NCBI GenBank assembly: GCA_034509925.1
Contig: CM067538.1
Coordinates: 523,501 to 587,500 of the forward strand
Origin: Hirudinaria manillensis
Lineage: Eukaryota; Annelida; Clitellata; Hirudinida; Hirudinidae
Length of the DNA: 64,000 bases
Reading direction: 5' to 3'
In this document: in pieces, positions 1 through 11,950 of the stretch
Numbering within the stretch: position 1 is the first letter of the stretch
How the letters are laid out: each line of letters starts with the position of its first letter
Position numbers and translations under genes: made by a program
The notes under the pieces: model-generated
Told to the model about the DNA's origin: nothing
Databases searched by the model: none
What the model saw: only the letters and a program-made list of their open reading frames with translations

Positions 1-343
1 TATAATTATAACATCCAGTTATTGTGCCGTAAAAAGTCAAGAAACTCACCAAAATTCGAGGGAAATTAAAAAATTTTAAAACTAATATTTCTTATTTCTT
101 TGTCTCAGATTGATATTTTAATTCAGCTGTTATTGAAGATATAAATCCATAAATTTCGATGCAGAGGACTGGGAAGAGCTTCCTATTGGAGTCATCGTCT
201 GTACAAGGTTAGGTCGATGGTGGATCGATAATATCGATCTGGATGCCTTGCAGTCTTTTCTTGGATATTTATTATTTTTCTTATCGAACAACTCAGAAAT
301 TTCCAACAGGTTTGTCAACCATCAGTGTTCGAAACTCGACTCG

Positions 344-436
344 GCTGATTGATTGATTGATTGATTGATTGATCGATTGATTGAATGATTGATTGATTGT
401 TGATTGATTGATTGTTGGATTGATTGATTGATCGAC
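344..436. repeat. (GATT)n microsatellite
   Basis: Imperfect tetranucleotide tract of GATT with occasional GATC interruptions. Related GATT/GGTT tracts recur at 4965-5012, 6953-7045 and 7119-7171. Confidence 0.85.
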
Positions 437-787
437 CTGTTGTTCCTTGATTGAACGATTACCTTGTTAGGAAAAGGTCTCCAAGGTAACCATATTAAAT
501 TAAATATTTACAAAACGTTTTTAATTAAATCGATTTATTATCTTTACAAATGCATTACGTCTAAATACCCGACATTCGCTTTTATTTTATCTTCAAGAAT
601 TCCATTCAAGAGTCCATTCAGTCTGCAACTTTTCCATCAGCAACTTGATTTTGTCTTTGTCTTCCTTATATCATCCTCATCATCTTCCTCTTCCTCCTCC
701 TCCTCCTCCTCCTCATCATCATCATCATCTTCTTCCCTGCAGTGTGCGTCTTCGATGCTCATCCAGATGGAGTGCTTGCTACGACAT

Positions 788-905
788 CCACCTATTCCTT
801 CGTCCGTCCATCCGTCCGCCTATGCATCCGTTCATCCATCTATCTTTCCATCTACTTGTCCATCCATCCATCCATCCATCCATCCGCCTGTCCGTCCGTC
901 CATAT
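788..905. repeat. Degenerate (CATC)n/(CGTC)n tract
   Basis: Interrupted CATC/CGTC/TATC tetranucleotides following a TCC/TCA trinucleotide tract at about 670-736. Confidence 0.8.
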
Positions 906-1197
906 GTCCATCTACTGATTCATTTATCCATCTTTCTAGCTTCAACCTTCCTCATAGCCATAATTTTTTGCTGCCTAAATATTCTTTGGTATTCTTGATT
1001 ATTCTTTGGTGTTGTTATTTATTTATAAAATGTAATTTTAAACACAATTTAAAGTCATTTTCAATTAAAAATCCAATTAAAAGAGTTAATTATTGAGATT
1101 CATGTCAAAAGGTCAAAGGTCACATTTAGGGGCAACATCTGTTGCGGAATGATATAGTATCTTCTCAGACAAAGTATTAAATAATATTTTCTTTTAA

Positions 1198-1231
<34 letters not shown>

Positions 1232-1799
1232 ACAATTTGGAAATATTATTAAAATTGTGATTTTCCGAAACAACTTTATTTTGTAACAATTTGTAACAAG
1301 TAATGTTAATAATAATTATTATTATTTAAAGAAAATAATAATAAATGGACACATTTCTGATTGGCTTCCTGAGATGCATTTGTTTACATTTGCTGACCAA
1401 TGAAAACCCATCCAAGTGTTTCAGCGATGCTTTGATGACGTCACAATCATCCTCCTCCTCACTCGACAACTCACTCAAGTGGGGAGAGATTGGGTAGCCA
1501 GGGGTTAGGCCCTTTTGTAGGGTCAAGAGGACACTTTCCTGTCTTTTTGTTTCAAGTGAATTGATGGAAAATGAAAAACAATTCAAGGCAAAGCAAATGA
1601 AGTTGTACTTGAACTCGTCCGAAGTATCAGTACAACGTACTTAGGTAGCAACTACCAGCCCGGATGCAAGAACAAGAGACGGTTGGTCAGTTGTTAAAGT
1701 GTCTCCTGCGGGCCATCAACGGCCCACAATCGGCATCGGGATGGCATGCGTAATTGAACATCAGTGAATTGACTCCGCGCCGGCTCTTATTTTTTGTTT

Positions 1800-1960
1800 T
1801 CCATCCATCCATCCTTCCTTCCATCCATCCGTCCGTCCATCCATCCATTCATCCATCCATCCATCCATCCATCCATCCATCCATCCATCCATCCATCCAT
1901 CCATCCATCCATCCATCCATCCATCCATCCATCCATCCATCCATCCATCCATCCATCCAT

Positions 1961-1994
<34 letters not shown>

Positions 1995-2008
1995 GTCCGT
2001 CCGTCCGT
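1800..2008. repeat. Long (CATC)n microsatellite
   Basis: About 200 bp of CATC with CGTC variants at both edges. All reading frames give periodic four-residue peptides on both strands, so the open frames across it are artefacts. The same unit recurs at 17955-18102. Confidence 0.95.
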
Positions 2009-3059
2009 CAATTCTTCTCTCCAGCAACGAGACGTGAGAAATGTCTCGTTTGTGGAAATTCTAATCCTTCCGCTGATGCAAACGTCATCCGGATTGTTTC
2101 CACGAATCCACGTGGTGCTGTGGACCACCGTGGTTTGGTACCCGGCATAAATTTACAATAATCTGATTTTCACACAAAAAAAAAAGCGGAGGACAAACAA
2201 ATATTTATACCTAAAAGCACAAAAAAAAACAACTCGAAAAATCATAAAAATCTAAATCGATCGATAACGTCAGCTGCCTTGGCGCCTGTGGCGTTCGACG
2301 CGAATGCAGCGGCTGCAAGGACTGCAAGGTATGAAGTCATTCAATCCACCCATCTATTCATTCATAGGTCCGTCCATCCATCTATCCATCCATTCATTCA
2401 TTCATTCATTCCCTGTCGTCTTCCCGCTTCTTCGCACAGCATCACTTCCCATACCTAAGCATCTTAACTGCGCTGTCTCTCTGTCTGTCTGTCCGTCTCT
2501 TTGCTTGTCTGTCTGTCTGTCTGTCCGTCTTTTTCTCTTCAACCTCAGCATCGCTCTCTCCATCTCTGTTTCCCTATCTCTCCCTCTCGGGCAAATTTGA
2601 TCCACTAGCTTAGATTTTTCTTCGGCCAAGCACGAGTGGACATGCGTGTTGCTTGAGTATCGATCAGAGCAAAAGAAGCGCTGCTTGCCAGCTATAGCCT
2701 TACTGAAGCCTCGACTACACCTGCGACCAGGGCGTCTGTGGTCCTCCCTCCCCACGTGACCACCCCAACTCAGGTTGGGGAGGTCTTTTAGTCAAATGGG
2801 GAGAAAATGACGCATGTTGAACTGACATACGAAGACGTCTAAACGTCTAAAGTGGCTCCAAAACGGCGAAAGAATACACGAAGGGCCGCATCACTACTCT
2901 GACGTATTGTTGTCTTGTAAACAACAGGTTCGATTGCGCAGGAAGACATGAATTAATAAACAATTTTCTGAATAAACAAATCCATAACATAAATATTTAT
3001 GATTTTCAAATTCTACTCCAATTACACATCTAGTCAAGTTGAAACATACATATTCATAA

Positions 3060-3290
3060 TATAAGGGTTAGGGGTTATAATAATATAATTATAATATATA
3101 TAATATTATTATAATATATAATTATAGTATATATAATATTATTATATTATATAATATATAGTATATATAATATTAATATAATATATAATTATAAAATATA
3201 TAATATTATTATAATATATAATTATAAAATATATAATATTATTATAATATATAATTATAATATACATAATATTATTATAATATATATTAT
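3060..3290. repeat. AT-only tandem repeat, about 33-bp unit
   Basis: Nearly pure A/T sequence. From about 3180 a unit of roughly 33 bp (TATAATTATA alternating with TATAATATTATT) repeats about three times with few changes, and more diverged copies lie upstream. Units are close to self-complementary. Confidence 0.75.
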
Positions 3291-3534
3291 GCAACAATAA
3301 TACCTTCTCAGTACGAGACAAACACACCGACGTCAAACATAAAGCAAACGACTTCCGTCCATAAAAATTTCCTCACTTTGAGTGCATTTTGTTCACAATT
3401 CGTTCGCCTTTGGTTCACTGTGAACATATTTTGGTTTATTTTCATTTATTTTTCCATTTTATTTTTTATTTTCAAGTATTTATTCCAAAATATTCCCTGC
3501 AATCTTTACGTCCCCTTTCGAAGATGTTATGATT

Positions 3535-3640
3535 ATTATTGCAATCATTATTATAATTATTATTATAATTATTATTATAATTACTATTATAATTATTATT
3601 ATAATTACTATTATAATTATTATTATAATTACTATTGTAA
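3535..3640. repeat. Tandem repeat of TTATTATAA/TTACTATAA type
   Basis: A 12-bp period (ATAATTATTATT) alternating with an ATTACT variant gives a 24-bp higher-order repeat. Confidence 0.75.
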
Positions 3641-5027
3641 CGATTACATGTCGTTCCTTGTAATATTTACGTCCATTTTTTTTTAAATTGTATCCGATTT
3701 AATTTCATTTTTACAGTCAATAAAAACTGCAAAACATGAGCTTTTATTTCAAATCATTCAACCGTAAATGTTTGTAATAAACCGTAAAACCAATCAAGCA
3801 TGACACCTGATGATGATGATGATGATGATAATGGTCATGATGACGATGACGACTTCCATTACTAACAGGATTGCCAGGCAGAGACCAAATTTAAAACAGT
3901 TCCTAATCCTACATCCTAATCAAGAAAAGTCCATAAATTAATAATTTATGCTAATGAGAATCTATTACCCTCGAGCTGTATTGGTAGCGTCCATCCCCAC
4001 GGATCATCCCTCACGGTCATTAACACACAATCAATGCATAAACATGAACAGTTTATTAACATAAACACCGAACGAAACATTAACATAAACAATGCACAAC
4101 CATAAAGCATCCTCGATTCCATTTCGGAAGACCAAAGTACCCTCGAAACGTCAGCAAAACGAAAGAGGTGACTACAACCAAATCACCGTCTTCGGCTTTG
4201 TTGAGATTCCGGGGGATGATTGGAAAACCCTGTACAGGAGTAGCGATGGTCCTCAGAGGGCGGGATCGGGTGGTCCACGGAGGGTCCTGGCAGAGGGATA
4301 GGGGGTAGTTCTCTTTTTGTGTCAACAAGAATTACACCGTGGCGAATCGTACAAATGACGCCCACAGTGCAAAAACTTGTTGTAACAATCGGAGATTTGA
4401 CAGATTTGACCCTCCGCTGAAACTTAATTTAAATCTTAAATATTAATAAATATTTATTAATAATATTACTTATTATTATCATGTAATATTATATATTAAC
4501 AGATTTAAATAAATCTTAGACAAACCATGTTTTATACAACATCCCAATAATAATAATATTACCAGGGTATTTCATCAAGAAAGGCCAATTAAATTATATT
4601 GAAACCAATTGATATTATAAATAATTATAAATCAAGTTATTCCAAATATTAAACAAACCACGTTATACACATCATATTACAACAATACAAGGATAAATTA
4701 TCAATGATAAACAATACCACATCATCCAAAACACACAAACACACATAAACAAATACAAAAATGAAGACCAACCAACAAAAACAACCCAAGAGAGCAACCC
4801 ACCCACCCACCTATCTTCTACTCAGCAATCCCCAAAACCAACTTGCACTCATTGACCGGCGATTCCAGACCACACCCTTCAACGATCCTCTTCCGGTGAC
4901 TTACCATGCACAGACATCCGGACGAGAAACGTTGAATGGCGACATCTGTGTCCTGATCAATCGATCGATTGAACATTCAATTGATTGACTGATCGATTGA
5001 CTGATTGATTGACGAAGAGAGTTCGGG

Positions 5028-5045
5028 ACTCGAACCCGATACCTT
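5028..5045 (-). repeat. tRNA-like T arm / pol III B box (possible SINE remnant)
   Basis: On the minus strand a perfect T-arm-like hairpin is present: TCGGG, loop TTCGAGT, CCCGA. It contains a good match to the B-box consensus GGTTCGANTCC. I cannot trace a full cloverleaf or a clear A box, so an intact tRNA gene is unlikely. A tRNA-derived SINE fragment is the better reading. A weaker B-box-like match lies on the minus strand near 19570-19590. Confidence 0.4.
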
Positions 5046-8000
5046 CGAACCAAAAGCCTATCGTAACAAAAGCCAATAGAGGAAATGTCAACAACTGATG
5101 AATCTATTTATATCTAATGAGGTCAGGTCGACCGAGTCGCCGACCAATAGGATGAGGCCATTCTGGGTCGGTGGCATCGCGAGCCGATGTACGACATTGT
5201 ATGCTAATTAGGCTGATGATAATGATTACGATTTTTGCTGATATGATAATGATTGCGTAACTATTAATTGAAGGATATTTTTATTGATATTCATAATAAC
5301 ATTATTATTCTGCATTATTCTTTTAATAATAAATATTTATTATAAAGGAAAAAATATTAAAAAATTATAATTTCTTAATGGAAGCACAAACAACCACGGG
5401 AAAATATTATTTGCTTTTCAAATTTTTCAAGGAAAGAATTTTATTTTTAAAAACAAAATGCGATCTTAACTTGTGCAGAAGATATTTTTAGTCACCACAA
5501 TAACAACAGTAATAACATTATTATTATTGTAATTTATTATTATTATTATTACTTACTATAATATAATAATTATTTAGTATAATAATAATAATAATAGCAA
5601 TAATAATCATATTATTATTTGTGGTATGGGTTAGGAAACAATATAATATTATAATTATGAATCATAATATTATTGATAATTATGTTAATTAATAGAATTG
5701 TCTATTCCAAAATATCCTAATGAGCATATTATAATGACCCTATGACGTAACTCGTGGCAGAGTGTTATCTCAGACACGACGGGCCAAGCGATAAGCGTGA
5801 CCATCCCTTTGAGATATGCAAATCCGTCCATTAGCCACACAAACGTGACTTGCAATCCGACAGACACCACGGCGCCATCGGACCTCCATCGGCCACCGGA
5901 TGTGACGTAACCAGGGCCAAACAAACAAGCCGACTCGTAACCATAAACGAGCGCCGAGTGCCAAAAACAAAACAACATCAATAACAACAACAACAAACAA
6001 ATAGAAACAAAGCTTTAAGAAAGCCGAAACAAAGCATCATCATCAACTCGATTACGCAATGAGGGTGCGTTTTTAACGTCACGAAAGTCTTAATGCATTT
6101 AGGCTCTCTTGAATCTGTTACCACGTCATTGTGATGACGTAATACCTAATAAGCATAATTTATTAATTGCTACAAACTAATTAGCATACGACAAGTGACA
6201 GTCTTCTCAAAACGCACGTGGACACTTATTAATAGATTAGGCCAGGACAACTAATTAATAATTAATTTGTAAACAACTCTCCACGACCAATCAGAAATGA
6301 CAGCGGTTGATCAATATTCATGTGCGACTAGCTAACTGAGTAGTACCAAGCTGTACCTACTGGTCATCCATATGATTGACATTTGCATATATTATTATAA
6401 TTACCATTAATTATAATATTTTTTTAATTCTGACTATTTTTGCACTTATTAGATAATGCCTGAAATTACCTCCCACGTCCAAATGGCAGACCACCCACGT
6501 ACACGAGGACCACCAACCTTAGTTTTTAATTTTCAAAGACCAGTCACGTGCTTCTTCTGGGCATTTGACGAATCATCTTTTGAACTCAACTTTCTTTTAA
6601 GATTTATGACGATTTTTTGTTGAGGAATTTTAGTTAATTTGAGAACAAAATTGGAAAATCATTTAATTATTAATTTAATTAATTAATTTGTTCGAAATTA
6701 TCGGAAAACAATGGAAGTAAAACGACTCAAAATGAATCAAACTTCAGTCGAAGAAATACTAATGTTTTGACCTTTCACCTTTGACAACATCACCATCGTC
6801 GTCATCATCATCACCATAATCATCGTCATCATCATCATCCTCGTTGTCGGCTCAAATGACGGACAAAAACGAATTCTAAAAAAACTAGCTTTCCCACTCT
6901 GGTTTGAGATAAAAAAAAATTTAGAATTCACCAACTTAATGAGCTGATGTCCGATTGATTGATTGATTGATTGGTTGGTTGATCGATTGATTGATTCATT
7001 CATTGGTTGGTTGGTTGGTTGGTTGATCGATTGATTGAGTGATTGCAGGTGTGATATTTGAAATGTCTGCGATTGGTTTGCGAATTGCAAATGAGCATTA
7101 ATTCATCGGATGCGACAATTCATCGATTGATTGATTGAGTGATTGATTGATCGATTGATTGATTGATTGATTCAATTTTCTGAAATGTTTGTTTGGGAAG
7201 CATCGCTTCAACTCACGTCCACAACTTCATTCACTCCACCTTTAAAAGACCAATTTTGGTTCTTTCATGTCTTCGACTTTTTAAAAAAAAAATGGCTTCG
7301 TGACTCTTTGGGGGTAATTACCTCCCTTGCAACGATAGGAGGGGGGTATGGTCCGACCCAAGGAGTCAACCGCGGGTTGATTATGACCCTCGATTTATGA
7401 TAATTTAATTAATTGTTAATTTCTTTTCTTAAAACCCAGGGCTGCCCACTAGGAGAGGTAAATTGGACATATCCTATTGGCACTATAATTGTCAGTAATA
7501 TTATTTTTAATATTATTTTTATTATTATTTTTATTGCAAGGACTTCCTCTGAAATTACAGAGTCCATCAGAGTAAAACAACCTCTAGTTTGGCCAACAAC
7601 AACAACAACAACAACAGCAACATTCAACTTTGTTGTGCAACCAGCAATCAACTCAAATGCCTTTGTTGTTGTTAACATTTTCTAATTACACGGCTGAACA
7701 TTTGTAAATTCTAAAGTAAATTAAGTACGTTTGTTACGTAACCTTGGGATGTGATGTTGTTTTTATGAAATAAGTTTCTAAAAAAATTTTATTTTAATTC
7801 CTTAAAATTAAAATCCTTTCAACTTTTGAAATTATCTTTTATTTCAAAAGACACGAAACGACACAATCGTAACTTGGTTAGCATTGCGTAAAATTACAGG
7901 CTGCCTATAATTTTAGAAATAATTTCGTAATTACGTGAATATTGCCACTTAAATCATTCATAATTAGGTCTGAGTTGGCCAAAAGCCTCTGAATTTTATT

Positions 8001-9152
8001 GCTCGGCTTCTCCAAAAGGAGTGCATTTCAAAGCAACGGGCAGCCATTTTGGGCTCCAATTTTGTGTTGCACAGAACTCGTTGTATATCGATTTCAATCA
8101 TTTTCGTACACATTTCTTTCTTCGTTTCATTGGTTGGTTGTTTCAATCACTGATTGAAAGTTTGCATCACGTGCTTCTAACTTTTTTGTGTTCTTTCTTC
8201 AAAGACGAAGGTTTGAATCATTCAGAAATAGATTTTGAGTCTTTTTTCTACTTTTTTTTTGGTCAACATTTGTTACAAAATTAATTTATAAATTGGTTCT
8301 TGTAATTTCTTGCAATCCTTCATTCAATAAGGAGTGAGGACAGAGTTCACGTGGATTTAAAATGGATTTTCTTTCGATTAAACTGAATAAATGAATTAAA
8401 TTGCATTTTAATTAAACATGTCTTCCGGAAGTACAAAAATAAACCCATTGAAATCCTTCCAAACAAGTCGTCAGGTAATTAAATATGAATTAAATTTTAA
8501 AAATAATTTAAAAATTGAATATTTACATTTAATTAACTCTTAATATAATCGTTATCATAATTGGCTTGATTGCGCAATCTCCCGATAGAACAAAGATTCG
8601 CTTTATATAATTAGTGCAATATAATATATAAAATATTATTCTTGTATTTATTAAATAATTATTTTAAAATAAATATTTATTAATTCGAAATTTAAATCTT
8701 TGCACATCACATTTCTTGGCAAATTTTCCGAGATTTCTGTTAATTTAATGCATCAAGAATATAAATATATTGTGCTAATATTAATATTATTATTGAAACT
8801 TATTAATATATTATATTATATTTAAAGTATTTAAAGTTTTTTTTGTAAAATATTCAAAATATTTTACAAAATTATAAACTGTTAATCACTCAACATCAAG
8901 TATTTATTTTCTGTTGAGTGTCTCCTATTTAATTAAATTAGCTTGTAATTGATAATATTTTATAAATAAATAAATAAATAAAACAACGGTTTTCATGATC
9001 TTTTGTTGTGGTGTCGATAATTGATGTTGCAATAATAATGTCAACCGACTGATATCAACTTTCAACAGAACAACAACAACAACAAGTTGCAAATATAATT
9101 CTTGAGACAAGAAGTTGCGCCTCAACAAATCCCACAAAAACATCCAAATAAG

Positions 9153-11372
9153 ATGAACGCAACAAATTCTTTCGCAACATTCGACGACGACAACAACAGT
9201 AGCAGCAACAGCAGCAGTTGCAGCAACAACAATATGCACTCGTTGACCGATGAAGACGACTTTGAACCTGACTACACCGAGGACAACCTCGAAGAAGAAG
9301 AATCCTTTCTGCTCTCAACAACTGAAGGCGACACCTCAACAACTGAGCAACAACAACAACAACCAACGACAAACTTGAACTTCGATGGCACCGAATCTGT
9401 TGTTCAACATTTCCCAGCAGAGGCCGAAACAGTAGAAGCGATGGACGTGAAAGAAGAAGATGATGATGATGATATTTTCGAAGGTGAAGGATTCTTTTGC
9501 GAGGAAAACGTTCAACATGTTGCCAAAGAAGAACATGTTGACGAAGAAATGACTCAACATTTTTTACTTGAGAACGATGAAGAACTCAAGCACGACTGCG
9601 AGAAGTCCATAAAAACGGCAGTGTCTTCGAAACGATGGAACGATTTGGAAGGGGTGTTCAGGAGGGTTAAACCCTACCCCTATCTATCCGAGTCCCTGTC
9701 CTTTTTCTGCGCCGATCAGTTGTCATCGCCTACGGAATTTTTGGGGATCTTGAAGCATCTGAAGAACAACTCCAGCAGCTGCCGAGACAACGTGGCACTG
9801 ATCGGATGCAAACTCATCGTCAATGCCGACCTGTGTTCGAATCATCAGGCTGGCGTTTTGATTCTCAAGATGATGACGGACGAGTCGATGGCCTTCCACG
9901 ACTTGAAGATAAGAACGTTTTCGTCCGCCGACGTCGCCAAAGCGGCAGTGGCCGCCTGCTTGCAGCAGAAAGACTACTCGCTTCTTTGCAGTCTCCTCGA
10001 GAAATCTGATTTCTTTGGAATGAGGACAACAGAAGCAGAAAGTTTGTGCCTGAAGGGAATCATTTGCGACTTCAAAACCATCTTTAAAGGACTCTTCGAT
10101 GCCTTGAATTCCAAGAATAAGAAGACATCTCAGCTGGCATCGTCCTGCCTGGCCGCTCTGAGAATAGCCATCGACGGAGACTGTGTTGTTGGAAAAGTTG
10201 CTGACTATTCAGACAAGGCTTGGCTACTTTGCGAGACCTTCGTAACCGATAACATGTTGGAAGAACTGGCCTCGCTCTTGATCTTGGCCTCGAAACACGA
10301 GAACTTGATAGAATGGAACCATTCCTCTCGCAAGACCGTCCTAACATTTCTTCTGAGTCAGACTAAAGACGTCGATAAGATGTACAGGGCAGCAAAAGCA
10401 TTTGTGGACATCGGCCATAAAATCGGTTCGATGCCGAAATTCGTTGAATTTGGAAATCATTGCAAGACCCTCACTTTATTCAGTTCCATGAACGGAGACG
10501 AAATAAAACTTTACCTCACCATGTTTTCCATGTCGGCAGAGAAACAGAGCTGGAATCGATCAAGATCCGTGAACTGGAAGATACAATTGGTCAACAAAAG
10601 TGTAACGTCAATTGAGTACAATGAAACAGTTAAGAATATCTCGAGTTTGTTGTACAACCAGTTCGACAGACTCAAGTTCACGAGACAAGCTCAAGATTAC
10701 TCTGTGGTCCAACAGCTCGAAGTATCAAAAAGTTCAAGACCATTTCTCAAGGATAAGAGCAAGACCACTTTGGACAAGACAAGACGTTCGTTGAAAAACG
10801 AATTTACTCCCAAGGGGGCGACCAGCCAACCTAAAAAGACAGAGCAAAGACTTGGAAAGTCAGTTCCACCTACTCCAGGTCCAATGTATCCAGCATCGAA
10901 TGTTCCGAGCGCTGTCAAGAAGCATCCCAGATTTGCTGGCTTTTTCGGCACATCGTCCAATTCGACCGACGACTTTGAAACGCCGAGTGCCGTGACAAAC
11001 CACCCCAGATTCGCCAATGCCGCACAGTCGAAAAACAAGAAACCGTCACTTGCCAGCAAAGCCCTGTTCAACATTGGAACGATGGATAGACCCCTTAACG
11101 CCAGGAGAACCGATGACAAACCTCGGGCAAACTCCCTCGACAACACTGAAGTTTTCAAGAAACTCGAGACGGTCGTGGGGCGACGCCTGTCACGTCTGGC
11201 CAAGAGCGGACAACTCTCCATCACCAATGCCAGACTGGCCATCAATTCTCTTCCAGATAAAATGTTTCGTCGCTTGCCCACAGATGGCAGTGGCAACGCC
11301 GTCTATGACGCGACCAATGTTCAGATTATGCTCAATTCTGAAATCGGAAAGTTGTTGAATTCATGCAAATGA
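9153..11372 (+). CDS. Unrecognised intronless protein, 739 aa, acidic N-terminus and helical core
   Basis: The frame stays open upstream to 9102, but 9153 is the first ATG. I do not recognise the family. Residues about 1-160 are low-complexity: Asn/Ser/Gln runs, then strongly acidic with DDDD and EEEE clusters. Residues about 160-480 look like a globular, mostly alpha-helical repeat region of Leu/Ala-rich segments with scattered Cys. The C-terminal third is basic and Ser/Pro-rich and carries a duplicated motif, PSAVKKHPRFA then PSAVTNHPRFA. It ends in a conserved-looking hydrophobic segment from about residue 670. It is a single exon, unlike most genes in the window, and an AATAAA follows at 11445-11450. 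The next gene starts about 580 bp downstream on the same strand and is also intronless. The length and codon use of the open frame make a real gene likely. Function is unknown. Confidence 0.75.
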   Translation: MNATNSFATFDDDNNSSSNSSSCSNNNMHSLTDEDDFEPDYTEDNLEEEESFLLSTTEGDTSTTEQQQQQPTTNLNFDGTESVVQHFPAEAETVEAMDVKEEDDDDDIFEGEGFFCEENVQHVAKEEHVDEEMTQHFLLENDEELKHDCEKSIKTAVSSKRWNDLEGVFRRVKPYPYLSESLSFFCADQLSSPTEFLGILKHLKNNSSSCRDNVALIGCKLIVNADLCSNHQAGVLILKMMTDESMAFHDLKIRTFSSADVAKAAVAACLQQKDYSLLCSLLEKSDFFGMRTTEAESLCLKGIICDFKTIFKGLFDALNSKNKKTSQLASSCLAALRIAIDGDCVVGKVADYSDKAWLLCETFVTDNMLEELASLLILASKHENLIEWNHSSRKTVLTFLLSQTKDVDKMYRAAKAFVDIGHKIGSMPKFVEFGNHCKTLTLFSSMNGDEIKLYLTMFSMSAEKQSWNRSRSVNWKIQLVNKSVTSIEYNETVKNISSLLYNQFDRLKFTRQAQDYSVVQQLEVSKSSRPFLKDKSKTTLDKTRRSLKNEFTPKGATSQPKKTEQRLGKSVPPTPGPMYPASNVPSAVKKHPRFAGFFGTSSNSTDDFETPSAVTNHPRFANAAQSKNKKPSLASKALFNIGTMDRPLNARRTDDKPRANSLDNTEVFKKLETVVGRRLSRLAKSGQLSITNARLAINSLPDKMFRRLPTDGSGNAVYDATNVQIMLNSEIGKLLNSCK

Positions 11373-11950
11373 ATAGAAATTGCTACTTTTCGATTTTACA
11401 AAAATCCGTGTTAATAGATTTCAATATTATGGTGTTTTTTTTTTAATAAATGCTTCAATTATTCGTAAAGATGGGGAATGAAGTGCCATCTGGTGCCATT
11501 TTTAGTGCAAGTGCTTTTAATTCAATTCCTTCTTTCTGAGTTCCATGATTTGTCAAAGTGCATTTTTCTTTAAATTAAAAAAACAATTATTTATTTATTT
11601 TTTTTGTAAATAAACAAAAATTGCGACTTATTTTAAATTTCATTTTTATAATGTTTATTAAAATGCAAATTCTGGATTCATTTCTCTGAATAACAAAGAA
11701 AGCAAATGAGCAGAAAAGGCTTTGATCTCAATTTATTCTTTCGAATCATTTTTAGTTTTTAATTACAAATTTCCGAGTAGAATTTTGCTTTGAAAGTTAA
11801 AAATTTAAAAAGAAAAAGTACTTGAAACAAATTCTTAAGCTTCACACGAAGCCGTTGATTCTTAAAATCAATTATTTAACGACATTTTTACGTATTTTAA
11901 GAATAAAAAAAGAAACTTTACAATCTTTTATACAACCGCCCAACAGATCG

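Larger units (their letters stand above)
1..9152. other. Gene-poor AT-rich region
   Basis: I see no supportable gene here. The open frames are short or come from simple repeats, such as the Ile-His-Pro-Ser frames of (CATC)n. The region holds (GATT)n runs near 344-436, 4965-5012, 6953-7045 and 7119-7171, long (CATC)n at 1800-2008, AT-rich tandem repeats at 3060-3290 and 3535-3640, many (ATT)n stretches, and one tRNA-like T-arm/B-box remnant near 5028-5045. Distal regulatory DNA for the gene at 9153 could lie here, but nothing in the sequence shows it. Confidence 0.6.
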